Source: CAVYXZ01 sp965223835 (lineage in GTDB: Bacteria; Chloroflexota; Anaerolineae; Aggregatilineales; Phototrophicaceae). Taken from it: 64,000 nt of DNA. Of this stretch, positions 52,025 to 61,407 are shown piece by piece (position 1 is the first letter of the stretch; every line of letters starts with the position of its first letter). The notes beneath the pieces are model-generated. The model was not told where the DNA came from and ran no database searches. It saw nothing but the letters and a program-made list of their open reading frames with translations. The position numbers were made by a program, and so were the translations under genes. The stretch spans positions 2,790,001-2,854,000 of the forward strand of contig CBDCXQ010000001.1 of assembly GCA_965223835.1 (NCBI GenBank), given 5' to 3'.

Positions 52025-53097
52025 TCCAACCGAATTCGGGGGTCAATCAGTGCGTATAGAATATCTGAAATCAAGAATCCCAGAATAGTACCGATAGAAG
52101 CAAAAATAACCACCGCCATAATGACCGGATAATCCTGCTGAATGATGGCATCAATGGCCGCCTGACCGACGCCCGGCCAGGAAAAGATCTTCTCAATCAC
52201 CACCGACCCCGCCCATAAGCCGGTAATGATGGGGCCGATCAAAGTGGCAATCGGAATCAGGGCATTTCGCATCGCATGGCGCACATGTACTGAGCGCGAT
52301 GATAAACCCTTCGCCTGGGCAGTCCGCACATAATCCTGTCCTAAAACTTCAAGCATCGACGACCGCATAAACCGGGAAAAAATCGCGATATTGGTCGCCG
52401 CCAGTACGAAGGTGGGCAGCACTAAAAATTCAACCCGCCCTGGCAACGGGGGACATACGCCGGTCAATGATGGCCGGCACCGACTACCCATCGGTAATAA
52501 ATCGAGCGCTGAACCAAAAATCAGAATTAAGATCAAGCCCAGCCAGAATGAGGGTACTGCATTAAATACCACCGCCATCACTCGGCTTAAATCATCAACT
52601 AACTGACCACGCCGCGATGCTGAAATAACACCAATCGGCAACCCCACCAGGACGCTGACCAACAGCGCCGAAACACCCAGTTCTAAAGTCGCTGGTAAAC
52701 GTTCGACGATCAACTGGACTGCTGGCTGACGATTACGGAACGACTGCCCGAAATCCCCCCGGAGAATACCACGTGCTCTGCCCGGCGGCTCGTTCTCACC
52801 ATCCCCATTCACATCCAACGCAATGATGAAGCTGCCATCAGCCACACCATCGCCATCACTGTCCCAGCGCATCCAATCATCGCCCAACAACCAGCGTAGA
52901 TACTGCACCGGGAACGGATCGTTGACACCCAGTTGGGCTGCCAAAGCTTCGCGTTGTTCTGGGCGCACATCGGGACCAAATAGAATCCGGTCGACAATAC
53001 TGCCCGGAGACGCCCAAACAAGAAAATACGAGATCAGCGTAATCCCAAAAAAGGTGGGGATCGCCTGGATCAATCGCCGGAGAATGTACTTAATCAT
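52021..53097 (-). CDS. ABC transporter permease, DppB/OppB type, with acidic loop insertion
   Basis: 358 aa. Typical N-terminus YILRRLIQAIPTFFGITLIS, then ILRGDFGQSFRNRQP, six TM helices and the EAA loop VRTAQAKGLSSRSVHVRHAM. Unusual: between about residues 73 and 108, where relatives pass straight from YLRWL to GDFG, this protein inserts WDSDGDGVADG and LDVNGDGENEP, two DxDGDG-type loops like calcium-binding repeats. The loop should face the outside, near the binding-protein docking surface. The gene follows the substrate-binding gene by 51 bases. Confidence 0.9.
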   Translation of the reverse strand: MIKYILRRLIQAIPTFFGITLISYFLVWASPGSIVDRILFGPDVRPEQREALAAQLGVNDPFPVQYLRWLLGDDWMRWDSDGDGVADGSFIIALDVNGDGENEPPGRARGILRGDFGQSFRNRQPAVQLIVERLPATLELGVSALLVSVLVGLPIGVISASRRGQLVDDLSRVMAVVFNAVPSFWLGLILILIFGSALDLLPMGSRCRPSLTGVCPPLPGRVEFLVLPTFVLAATNIAIFSRFMRSSMLEVLGQDYVRTAQAKGLSSRSVHVRHAMRNALIPIATLIGPIITGLWAGSVVIEKIFSWPGVGQAAIDAIIQQDYPVIMAVVIFASIGTILGFLISDILYALIDPRIRLE

Positions 53098-53148
53098 AGA
53101 ACGCTGCCCTCCCTATCCAGATGACATGACAGAGAGGGCTTCAAATCT

Positions 53149-54885
53149 CTAATTGAATGCAGCGGCCCAACTGCCGAGATTATGGAACCGATTTTCAGCT
53201 TGTGGGTCGAAGTTCGTTACTTCACGTTTCGCCGCAACCACATTTTTCTGCGCGTACATGAATAGATACGGCAGCTCTTCATGCTGAATGGCCTGCGCCT
53301 GATGATAGAGGGCCGCTCGTGCTTCCACATCACAGCCCGGCAGTTCTAATGCTTGTTGGAAGAGCGCCGCCATTTCTGGATTGTTCATTGACACAAAGTT
53401 GAAACCTGCACCGACACGGTCGTTTTCCGGGTTAAACTGGCTACGAGCATCGGTATCTGGATTCAAGTTGGTCCAGCCAATCATGATTGCATCATATTCT
53501 TGCCCCAGCAAAATCGGGATCAACGCCGAGAATTCAATACCCTCGACCTCGACCTCAAAACCAATATCTGTGAGCTGATCCTGAATGATGGTCGCGGCGT
53601 TGACCCGCGCATTATCGCTGGCATCCACTTGAATCAAGAAACTTAATGTTGAACCGACTTCAGCGAAAGCCGCATCTTCAGTTGCTACGCGCGGCGTTGA
53701 TGGATCACCGTCATCATCAATCCAGCCGGCCTCGTCGAGCAGCGCACTGGCGGCAGCATGGTCAAACGGATAGGGTTCGAGGTCTGGGTTATTCGCCCAG
53801 GCGGTCGGGAACGAGTGAGCGGCAATCGGGACGCCCTCACCAAAAATTGCGCCTTCAATAATGTCTTCCATGTTCACGCCATGTGCGATCGCCTGCCGTA
53901 CCAGTTTATCCCCGAGAATGGGATGATTGCCCTGGTCAATTACATTGCCATTTTCATCCAGGCCGTCTTGCGGATTCGTGGGGTCTGCCAGATTAAACGC
54001 CAACCAGGTATAGCCATCGTCAGCATATTCAAAGAAATGAATATCACCATCAGCACCAAGTTGACGCAATTCGGCATAGCTTTCGAATGGCACATTGGCA
54101 TCATACAGAACATCTACTTCGCCAGCCAGGAACTGTTCTACAGCGACCACATCGTTAGAAACATTTTTATAGATGTAACCTTCGGGCAGGACCGGATTGA
54201 CATGGCTAGGATTGTTACCCAGGCTAATCTGCTCACCGGGAATATTGGTAATAAAGTTAAAGATTCCGCTGGTGACCGACGGGGCTTTGTTATAATCCAT
54301 TTCATTCATCAAGCTGAAGTCATCACCAACCAGCGCTTCCATATGATGCGCCGGTAAAATGCCAAAATCATCAAATTCACTCAGCGCCCGGCACGAAGCA
54401 CCGTGCAGTGTAATCTCAATTGTCTGGTCATCTAAAGCTTCGACTCCAGCAATGGTCGATAAAACATTGCCTCGGGGGGATTGCACATCGCCGCTCGCGA
54501 GCGCATCAAACGTGTATTTATAATCATGGGCAGTCACCGGTGTCCCATCGCTCCAGACCAGATCGTCACGGAGCGTAAAGGTATAAACCAAACCATCATC
54601 GGAGGCTGTCCAACTCGTCGCCAGTCCAAAATATTCATCGTTAGTGACTTCAGTCGTTGGCAAATTTGTCACAGGATCCAGGTTATAGATTCCGGGGAAC
54701 AGGAACCAGTTAATCCCCAATTCAGCCGTGCTATTCGCCATCAATGGATTCAAGAAATTAGGATCACCGCCTACATTGGCGACAATAAAAACCCCACCCT
54801 CGCCGGGGGCAACATCCTGTGCAAGTGTGGGTAATATCACTAGACTCAGCACAACCAAAACCAGCACCGCTATCTTGTACCTCAT
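53149..54885 (-). CDS. ABC transporter substrate-binding protein, SBP_bac_5 family
   Basis: 578 aa with a signal peptide (IAVLVLVVLSLVILPTLAQD, cleavage after LAQ). No lipobox, so it is either free outside the membrane or retained otherwise. Family 5 features: PNFLNPLMANSTAELGINWF, YTFTLRDDLVWSDGTPVTAHD, KYTFDAL, VRQAIAHGVNMEDII and a C-terminal lobe with EYDAIMIGWTNLNPDTDARS. Ligand probably a peptide or oligosaccharide; not decidable. AGGAG precedes ATG 54885. It is the first gene of a three-gene importer operon; the 210-base gap upstream has no gene and should hold its promoter. Confidence 0.92.
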   Translation of the reverse strand: MRYKIAVLVLVVLSLVILPTLAQDVAPGEGGVFIVANVGGDPNFLNPLMANSTAELGINWFLFPGIYNLDPVTNLPTTEVTNDEYFGLATSWTASDDGLVYTFTLRDDLVWSDGTPVTAHDYKYTFDALASGDVQSPRGNVLSTIAGVEALDDQTIEITLHGASCRALSEFDDFGILPAHHMEALVGDDFSLMNEMDYNKAPSVTSGIFNFITNIPGEQISLGNNPSHVNPVLPEGYIYKNVSNDVVAVEQFLAGEVDVLYDANVPFESYAELRQLGADGDIHFFEYADDGYTWLAFNLADPTNPQDGLDENGNVIDQGNHPILGDKLVRQAIAHGVNMEDIIEGAIFGEGVPIAAHSFPTAWANNPDLEPYPFDHAAASALLDEAGWIDDDGDPSTPRVATEDAAFAEVGSTLSFLIQVDASDNARVNAATIIQDQLTDIGFEVEVEGIEFSALIPILLGQEYDAIMIGWTNLNPDTDARSQFNPENDRVGAGFNFVSMNNPEMAALFQQALELPGCDVEARAALYHQAQAIQHEELPYLFMYAQKNVVAAKREVTNFDPQAENRFHNLGSWAAAFN

Positions 54886-55044
54886 AATCGCTTACTCCTA
54901 ATATACGATTAAACAGCCAGCAGCTTACAGCTTGGCTTAAATACCTCCAACCTGCTACTTTTGTTCAGAAAGATCCGGCAAGATAATAACGAATAGCGCT
55001 CCATCTGCCAAAATGAAGACCCATAGTTTCAGCCTGAATAACAC

Positions 55045-55069
55045 AAAAGGGCGAGACAGCGCCCGCCCT
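55045..55069 (-). terminator. Probable terminator of the gnd gene
   Basis: On the minus strand AGGGCG (55064-55069) pairs with CGCCCT (55048-55053) around a 10-base loop, followed by TTTTG. It sits 27-50 bases after the gnd stop. Confidence 0.55.
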
Positions 55070-55095
55070 CACCAAAGTTAATCTACAGCGATCAA

Positions 55096-56547
55096 CTATG
55101 CATCATAGGTACCTGCTGTCACTGCACCACCCTGACCGGTCCAATCGGTATGGAAAAATTCGCCCCGCGGCTTGTCTACGCGCTCATACGTATGCGCACC
55201 GAAATAATCGCGCTGGGCTTGCAGCAAATTGGCCGGGAGTTGTTCGTGCCGATAACCATCATAAAAAGATAATGCACTCGATAGCGCGGGGACCGGAATG
55301 CCAAACGTAACGGCTTGCGCAACAACCCGCCGCCACGCCGCCTGCGCACCATCAATCTGCTCTTTGAAGTAGTCGTCAAGCAGCAGGTTTGTCAACTGGG
55401 GATTCTGCTGATAAGCGCTAAAAATGTTATCTAAGAAAACCGACCGAATAATGCACCCTTCACGCCACATCAAGGCGACACCGCCATAATTCAAATCCCA
55501 GTTAAAGGCTTCATCCGCCGCCCGCATCAGCATGTAACCCTGGGTATAGGACACAATCTTGGCGGCGTACAAGGCTTTTTTCAGATCATCCAGAAAATCT
55601 GGTCCCGCCTCAAAAGTAGATCCAGGCCCGTCCAATACTGCTGACGCAGCAACCCGTTCTTCTTTTAGCGCAGACAAGAACCGGGCGAATACGGCCTCGC
55701 CGATCAGTGTTAATGGAATCCCTTGATCGAGAGCATTCACAGCCGTCCATTTGCCGGTTCCTTTTTGTCCGGCTGTGTCCAGAATCTTCTCGACCAGCGG
55801 TTCACCGGATTCATCTCGATAAGCTAGAATATTGCCGGTAATTTCAATCAGGTATGAATCCAGAAGCCCGGCATTCCACTCCTTGAATGTCGCGCTCATG
55901 GCATCATGATCCATACGGAGGCCAACTTTCATCAGGTGGTAGGCCTCGGTAATCAATTGCATGTCACCATATTCGATGCCGTTGTGTACCATCTTGACAA
56001 AATGCCCGGCGCCATTCGCGCCCACCCAATCACAGCAGGGCGTACCATCCGGCACTTTGGCTGCCACCGCCTGAAAAATCGGTTTGATATGCTGCCAGGC
56101 ATCTGCCGACCCACCGGGCATGATCGATGGGCCGTGACGCGCACCTTCCTCGCCGCCAGAAACCCCGGTGCCGACAAACAGTAACCCTTTGGATTCGACA
56201 TATTCAGTGCGCCGCATCGAATCTTCATAATTGGAATTGCCGCCATCAATAATAATGTCACCAGGTTCCAGATGGGGAATCAATTGGTCAATGATGGCAT
56301 CAACTGCCGGACCCGCCTTAACCAATAACATCACCCGTCGGGGTCGCTTCAAACTGGCAACCAGTTCTTCAATCGAATAAGTCCCGATGATGTTTGTATC
56401 TCTGGCTTCACCATTCACGAAACCATCAACTTTGGATGTCGTCCGATTGTAAACAGCAACCGTGAACCCATGATCGTTCATGTTCAGCACCAGATTCTGC
56501 CCCATTACTGCCAGCCCAATTAGCCCAATATCTGCTTGTGCAGCCAT
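55096..56547 (-). CDS. gnd: 6-phosphogluconate dehydrogenase (decarboxylating)
   Basis: 483 aa, long (NADP-type, GndA) family. Oxidises 6-phosphogluconate to ribulose-5-phosphate plus CO2 in the pentose phosphate pathway. Seen: Rossmann IGLIGLAVMGQNLVLNMNDH, VYNRTTSKVDGF, IIDGGNSNYEDSMRR, the signature VGTGVSGGEEGARHGPSIMPGG, catalytic Lys/His region HFVKMVHNGIEYGDMQLI, and KGTGKWTAVNALDQGIPLTL. The substrate-binding tail shows RDYFGAHTYERVD. ATG 56547 with GGGGAG upstream. No zwf or pgl is adjacent. Confidence 0.96.
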   Translation of the reverse strand: MAAQADIGLIGLAVMGQNLVLNMNDHGFTVAVYNRTTSKVDGFVNGEARDTNIIGTYSIEELVASLKRPRRVMLLVKAGPAVDAIIDQLIPHLEPGDIIIDGGNSNYEDSMRRTEYVESKGLLFVGTGVSGGEEGARHGPSIMPGGSADAWQHIKPIFQAVAAKVPDGTPCCDWVGANGAGHFVKMVHNGIEYGDMQLITEAYHLMKVGLRMDHDAMSATFKEWNAGLLDSYLIEITGNILAYRDESGEPLVEKILDTAGQKGTGKWTAVNALDQGIPLTLIGEAVFARFLSALKEERVAASAVLDGPGSTFEAGPDFLDDLKKALYAAKIVSYTQGYMLMRAADEAFNWDLNYGGVALMWREGCIIRSVFLDNIFSAYQQNPQLTNLLLDDYFKEQIDGAQAAWRRVVAQAVTFGIPVPALSSALSFYDGYRHEQLPANLLQAQRDYFGAHTYERVDKPRGEFFHTDWTGQGGAVTAGTYDA

Positions 56548-56671
56548 TGTTTATTTACACTCCCCTTTGTAACTCAATATCCAGCATCAGATTGTAACTC
56601 TAAAACGCCGTAATAAAAGTGCGGTGCCTTTTGGTAGCGGGACCATATCCAAGTTGGGAAGGAGCAAGCGT

Positions 56672-59512
56672 CTATCGCAGCGCTGCCGCCACAATTTCCA
56701 CCGGATGCCAGGCTTGATACCCCATATCATGCACCTGCGTTCGACAGGAGGTTCCCGGTGCAGCTACCAACGCGGTTGGGTTGTTTGCAATCGCTGGCAA
56801 CAGCCGCTGATTGGCGATCTTCAGCGAAATTTCATGATGTTCATAGCCAAAACTCCCGGCGACGCCACAGCAGCCCGAATCAATTTCGCTGACGGTTGCG
56901 TTCGGCATAGCGCTCAGCAACTGATGGGTTTCGAAGGTGCCCCAAAGGGCCTTCTGGTGACAATGGCCGTGCAGGAGTATCTCCCGTGAATGATCGTCCC
57001 AGTCCAATTCGTGAGCCTGTTCCAGCATTAATGGTGCCAGCCAGGCTTCGGCACTCAGGCAATGGTCAGCAACTTGCTGCGCTTGAATACGCAATTCTTG
57101 ATCGACCAGTCCAGGATAATCATCCACAAACGCCGACAGACAACTTGGCTCCAGAAAGATAAACGGCCCATCCAGGTGGCTCAGATGTTGAACATTCGTC
57201 TTCGCCAGTTGCTTTGCCAGATCCAATACACCTTTCGACATTGCCGGACGACCACAACAACCCTGTCCGGGTAGGCGCATCACAGCCAGTTCAGCACCCA
57301 ATGCATCGGCAATTTTCAGGAATGCATGGCCCACGTCAGGATGATTAAATTCAGTAAAGGTGTCGACAATGAGTGTCGCCTGCCCCCCAGAAGGCCGCGC
57401 TGAAACACCTTTTGAAAAACGCTGTTTTACCAAAAGTGGTAGCGGACGATCTGGTGAAACGCCCAACATATAGGCCCCAATACGCCCCATATCCCCAGTG
57501 AGGAAAAAATTGGTCACGGCGGTCATGTGGCTGCCCAGCGCATTCAGTCGGTGGATATTGGCAAAGACTCGCGCCTTAAGCGGAGTCCCATGAATATCGT
57601 GATAAGCCGCTGTATATTCAGCTTTGATCCGCGCGACATCGACCGCCGATGGACATTCAGCCTTGCAGGCTTTGCATGACAGGCACAGATCAAACACCTC
57701 ATGAACCGCCCGATTACCTAATCCTTCTGGTAACTTACCTGACATCGCACTGCGCAACGCATTGGCCCGGCCCCGTGTCGAATGGGCCTCATCCAGTGTC
57801 GCCATATAAGAAGGACACATGGTTCCGCTATCTTCTTTACGACACACCCCTGCACCATTGCACATCTCGGCGGCTCCGCTCAGCCCGCCATCAATCGACC
57901 AGTCATAGCGCGTATCGAGATCCAAGACAGCATAGTCAGGTGTATAACGTAGCGTGGTCGGATCATCCATCAGGGTAGGATCAATGATCTTGCCAGGATT
58001 CATCAAGTTTTCCGGGTCAAACGCAGTCTTGATCGCGCGAAATGCCTGCATCAGTTCGGGGCCAAACAATTTGGCGTTAAATTCTCCCCGCGCCAGGCCT
58101 TTCCCATGTTCACCGGTAATTGTCCCGCCATACTTAACAGCGGCATCCGTCGCGGCTTCGGCAATGTTCCGATATTGCTGTCGGCCTTTAATCGATTTCA
58201 GATTAATCAACGGACGCACATGCAAACAACCCGCACTGGCATGGGCATAAATCGCATAATTGGCACCCGCACCGCGCACGATGCGGTCAATATCGTCAAT
58301 ATACGCTGCCAGTTTCGCAACGGGCACCGCCGCATCTTCAATAAAGGCAATGGGCTTGGCATCACCCCGTTCACTCATGAGCAAGCCCAGACCTGCTTTA
58401 CGCACCGCCCACACCTGCGCCTGCTCCTGGGGGGAAACGGCCAGCGTCAGTGCACCTTTATGACCGAGACGCTTGAGCAGTGCCCTCAGCTTATCAATGT
58501 GTCCGCTCAGTTCCGCGTCGCTCTCACCGTAGAATTCAACGGTCAACACGGCGGCTGGATCACCCTCAATAAACTGTGTTAGCTTCGGTGCAAACTCAGG
58601 ATTTGCCCGCGTCTTATCCATCAACATCTTGTCCATCAATTCAATCGCTGATGGATTAATCTCCAGAATGCGCGGCGTCATTTCCAGCGACGCACGCACC
58701 GTATCAAAATGAACTAATACTAACCGCCGCATGGTCGGCAACGGAACTAAATTCAATTCCGCTTGAACAATCGTACCCAATGTGCCTTCCGAACCGGCGA
58801 ATAGCCAGTTCAAATCAACATCATTGGGGTCAATCTTGTTCAGAGCATAGCCTGCTACCGTGCGGAACGTCTTTGGATAACGCGCCGCAATTTCTGGTGC
58901 ATGATCGTGTGCCAGCTTGCCAATGGTCGAACGCAGTGTATTCAAGGTCGAGGTCTGTGCATCCAACCAGACTCGTTCGCCCGATGACAATACCACTTCT
59001 AACCTTTGCACGTGATCTGCCGTCATGCCATACAGAATACTATGTGCCCCGGTCGCATTATTGCCAATGCAGCCGCCTACCGTTGCCCGTTCCGCACTGG
59101 CAGGATCTGGCCCATACATGAGATTCATAGAGCGCATCTGCTGGTTTAACTGCCCCAGTACCAACCCTGGCTCAACCCTGACCGTTTGCGCATCAGCATT
59201 CACACTGCGGACCCGTCGCATCGTGCGGCTAAAATCCATCACGATTGCCTGTCCCACCGTTTGTCCCGCCAGGCTACTACCCCCACCCCGAGGCAATAAA
59301 GGTGCCTGATGTTTACGGGCAATTTCATGAATAGCCACGACATCATCACCATCGCGCGGAAAGGTTACGCCAATGGGCATGATCTGATAATTGCTGGCAT
59401 CAGTGCTATAAAGCAAGCGCGTCATGTAATCAAATTTGACCTGCGGTTTACCAATCGCCGTTTCTAGATCTGCCACCAGTTCGCGAGCTGCATGTTCGCT
59501 ATATGTAGTCAT
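56672..59512 (-). CDS. FAD- and [4Fe-4S]-binding oxidoreductase (GlcD-GlcF-like fusion)
   Basis: 946 aa. Domains: FAD-binding PCMH fold about 40-230 (LLPRGGGSSLAGQTVGQAIV, GGCIGNNATGAHSILYG), FAD-linked oxidase C-domain about 230-490 (EHGKGLARGEFN), a ferredoxin-type region about 555-660 (MCNGAGVCRKEDSGTMCPS, CLSCKACKAECPSAVDVARI), and CCG domains about 730-930 (GQGCCGRPAMSKG, IDSGCCGVAGSFGYE). This matches the D-lactate or 2-hydroxyacid dehydrogenase/YdiJ family, donating electrons to the quinone pool or another acceptor; no membrane helix is seen. Substrate (lactate, glycolate, 2-hydroxyglutarate) is unresolved. Upstream is the amidase. Confidence 0.9.
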   Translation of the reverse strand: MTTYSEHAARELVADLETAIGKPQVKFDYMTRLLYSTDASNYQIMPIGVTFPRDGDDVVAIHEIARKHQAPLLPRGGGSSLAGQTVGQAIVMDFSRTMRRVRSVNADAQTVRVEPGLVLGQLNQQMRSMNLMYGPDPASAERATVGGCIGNNATGAHSILYGMTADHVQRLEVVLSSGERVWLDAQTSTLNTLRSTIGKLAHDHAPEIAARYPKTFRTVAGYALNKIDPNDVDLNWLFAGSEGTLGTIVQAELNLVPLPTMRRLVLVHFDTVRASLEMTPRILEINPSAIELMDKMLMDKTRANPEFAPKLTQFIEGDPAAVLTVEFYGESDAELSGHIDKLRALLKRLGHKGALTLAVSPQEQAQVWAVRKAGLGLLMSERGDAKPIAFIEDAAVPVAKLAAYIDDIDRIVRGAGANYAIYAHASAGCLHVRPLINLKSIKGRQQYRNIAEAATDAAVKYGGTITGEHGKGLARGEFNAKLFGPELMQAFRAIKTAFDPENLMNPGKIIDPTLMDDPTTLRYTPDYAVLDLDTRYDWSIDGGLSGAAEMCNGAGVCRKEDSGTMCPSYMATLDEAHSTRGRANALRSAMSGKLPEGLGNRAVHEVFDLCLSCKACKAECPSAVDVARIKAEYTAAYHDIHGTPLKARVFANIHRLNALGSHMTAVTNFFLTGDMGRIGAYMLGVSPDRPLPLLVKQRFSKGVSARPSGGQATLIVDTFTEFNHPDVGHAFLKIADALGAELAVMRLPGQGCCGRPAMSKGVLDLAKQLAKTNVQHLSHLDGPFIFLEPSCLSAFVDDYPGLVDQELRIQAQQVADHCLSAEAWLAPLMLEQAHELDWDDHSREILLHGHCHQKALWGTFETHQLLSAMPNATVSEIDSGCCGVAGSFGYEHHEISLKIANQRLLPAIANNPTALVAAPGTSCRTQVHDMGYQAWHPVEIVAAALR

Positions 59513-59536
59513 TTTAGATTATCGCCGCCATTCCTG

Positions 59537-61192
59537 TCATTCAGTAAAATTCATGGGAGGGTATCGTTGATGGAAGTCAGTAGCCGACTGATAAGCATGG
59601 GCCAGAGTCAGCGCCGCGGCTGCATCGTAAAGCCCGCTGACGAAAGTAATGCTAGTGGGTGTACCCTTGTCGGTGAAGCCATTTGGCACGACCACCGCCG
59701 GATGTCCGGTAAAATTTGTGATGCGCAGCGTTTTCCCACCAAAAGATGGCGACACAAATACATCAACCTGCTGCATAATCGTCGCCATTTCCTGCATGAT
59801 GAGCGCCCGCACCCGGTTGGCCTGGATATATTCGACTGCGGGAATCAAACGGGCTGCCCGGAACATGTTGGGCCACGCGTCCTCGTCCTGCCATTGCATC
59901 TGGTCATCCAGATCATGTCTGGTAATCTCATCAAATGCTGCCGCCCCCTCGGCTACCAGGATGATAAACAGGGTTTCATCATCGTAATCCGGCAGTTCAA
60001 TTGGGATCAGATCAACATCAAGCGCTTCCAGAACCTGCAAAACGGCCCGATCATTTTCGATTGTTTGCAGCGCGGCCTGCTCTCGCTCACGAAATGCTTT
60101 TAAGTCTTCCCCTTTGCTGGGTTGAACCCCATCAAACGCGCTCTTGACGTAGCCAACTCGCAAACCAGCCAGTGATTGTTCTGGATGCCATGTAAACGGT
60201 TGATCGACAACGGTCAGGTCTTCACCATCTGGACCATAAATGGCATTAAACACCAGCGCACAATCCGTTACACTGCGACAGATGGGGCCAACCTTATCCA
60301 TTGACCAGCTAAGCGCCATCGCCCCGCTGCGACTCACCCGCCCAAATGTAGGCCTTAAGCCTGTCGTGCCACAACGCGTTGATGGTGAGACAATAGAACC
60401 CAGTGTTTCCGTACCGATACTGAAGCCCACCAGCCCAGCAGCAGTTGCACTGGCCGACCCGGCAGAAGAACCGCTGGAACCTTCGCTGATATCCCAGGGG
60501 TTTTTGGTGGTTCCGCCAAACCAGATATCACCATAGGCTAAGGCGCCCATCGTTAACTTAGCGATCAGCACCGCGCCAGCTTCAGTCAACCGTTGATAAA
60601 CCGTTGCATCCACATCAATAACCTGATCTTTGTAAGGCATCGCACCCCATGTGGTCGGGTAGCCTCGTACCGCCAACAAGTCTTTCGCACCCCAGGGAAT
60701 GCCATGCAACGGACCGCGATAATTCCCGGCAGTAATTTCTGCATCAGCTTGCCGGGCCTGTTGGAATGCAAGCTCGTCCGTATACGTCACCACGCATTCC
60801 AGAAAAGGATTGTAGCGGCGTAAGCGTTTCAGGTACATTTCGGTCAGTTCAACCGACGACACCTGTCGGGTACGCACAAGCTGCGCCAGATACGTCACCG
60901 GGAAAAAGGCCACATCCTCCAGATTTTCGGGCCTCGTTACTTCTGGCCGATCTGGTAAATTAATTGACTGGCGACGAGTCAGAACTGGTGCTGGTAAACG
61001 CGGGTCGAAATATAACGGGGGGGAAACCGAGTTCTCCAATTTGATATCCCGCAGACGCGCATATTGTTCGCGGCGCGTATTGACCAGTGCGACCATCATC
61101 TCCTGTTCAGTCGTGGTATAATCTAAGCCAATAAGCCGCGCCGCCTGTTCGATCATTGACGGCGTAAGTTCGGGAAGGTCATCTTGAGCCAT
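59537..61192 (-). CDS. Amidase-signature family hydrolase
   Basis: 551 aa. Ser-cisSer-Lys triad motifs: Lys in PLHGIPWGAKDLLAV, and ISEGSSGSSAGSASATAAGL followed by GFSIGTETLGSIVSPSTRCG. The signature sequence slightly differs from the usual GGSSGGSAAA (EGSSGSSAGSA). N-terminus is a helical leader of about 100 residues. No GatB or GatC is adjacent and the length exceeds GatA, so a stand-alone amidase (small amides, indole-acetamide-like or nitrile-pathway products) is likely. The start ATG 61192 has no strong ribosome-binding site. The upstream region carries repeated CACATAA boxes. Confidence 0.87.
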   Translation of the reverse strand: MAQDDLPELTPSMIEQAARLIGLDYTTTEQEMMVALVNTRREQYARLRDIKLENSVSPPLYFDPRLPAPVLTRRQSINLPDRPEVTRPENLEDVAFFPVTYLAQLVRTRQVSSVELTEMYLKRLRRYNPFLECVVTYTDELAFQQARQADAEITAGNYRGPLHGIPWGAKDLLAVRGYPTTWGAMPYKDQVIDVDATVYQRLTEAGAVLIAKLTMGALAYGDIWFGGTTKNPWDISEGSSGSSAGSASATAAGLVGFSIGTETLGSIVSPSTRCGTTGLRPTFGRVSRSGAMALSWSMDKVGPICRSVTDCALVFNAIYGPDGEDLTVVDQPFTWHPEQSLAGLRVGYVKSAFDGVQPSKGEDLKAFREREQAALQTIENDRAVLQVLEALDVDLIPIELPDYDDETLFIILVAEGAAAFDEITRHDLDDQMQWQDEDAWPNMFRAARLIPAVEYIQANRVRALIMQEMATIMQQVDVFVSPSFGGKTLRITNFTGHPAVVVPNGFTDKGTPTSITFVSGLYDAAAALTLAHAYQSATDFHQRYPPMNFTE

Positions 61193-61202
61193 CGGTTTAC
61201 GG

Positions 61203-61266
61203 TTACTTTTTTATGTGACAGAATGCACATAAATTTATCACATAATGCAAATCTACCGCCACATAA
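61203..61266. promoter_or_regulatory. CACATAA repeat cluster upstream of the amidase
   Basis: CACATAA at 61226-61232, 61239-61245 and 61260-61266, with the inverse TTATGTG at 61211-61217. The outer copies also lie in a longer inverted pair (TTACTTTTTTATGTG near 61203 against CACATAAAAGTAA near 61260, two extra Ts). It sits directly before the amidase start and may be an operator; the binding protein is unknown. Confidence 0.35.
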
Positions 61267-61323
61267 AAGTAATCTAACCGAATTCAAGCGGATTTGTATC
61301 GTAATCCAAACGTGACTCTGACA

Positions 61324-61350
61324 TCTGATAACTGCAAGCCCGTTATCAGA
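61324..61350. promoter_or_regulatory. Perfect palindrome upstream of the MalT-like regulator
   Basis: TCTGATAAC (61324-61332) and GTTATCAGA (61342-61350) with a 9-base spacer. TATACT at 61354-61359 may be the -10 of the regulator gene 49 bases further on, so the palindrome would overlap its -35 region: a possible autoregulatory site. Confidence 0.4.
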
Positions 61351-61407
61351 CGTTATACTAGTATTAAATACCAATCATCAGATCAGGTATGAATCGGGAC
61401 AGGTGTC

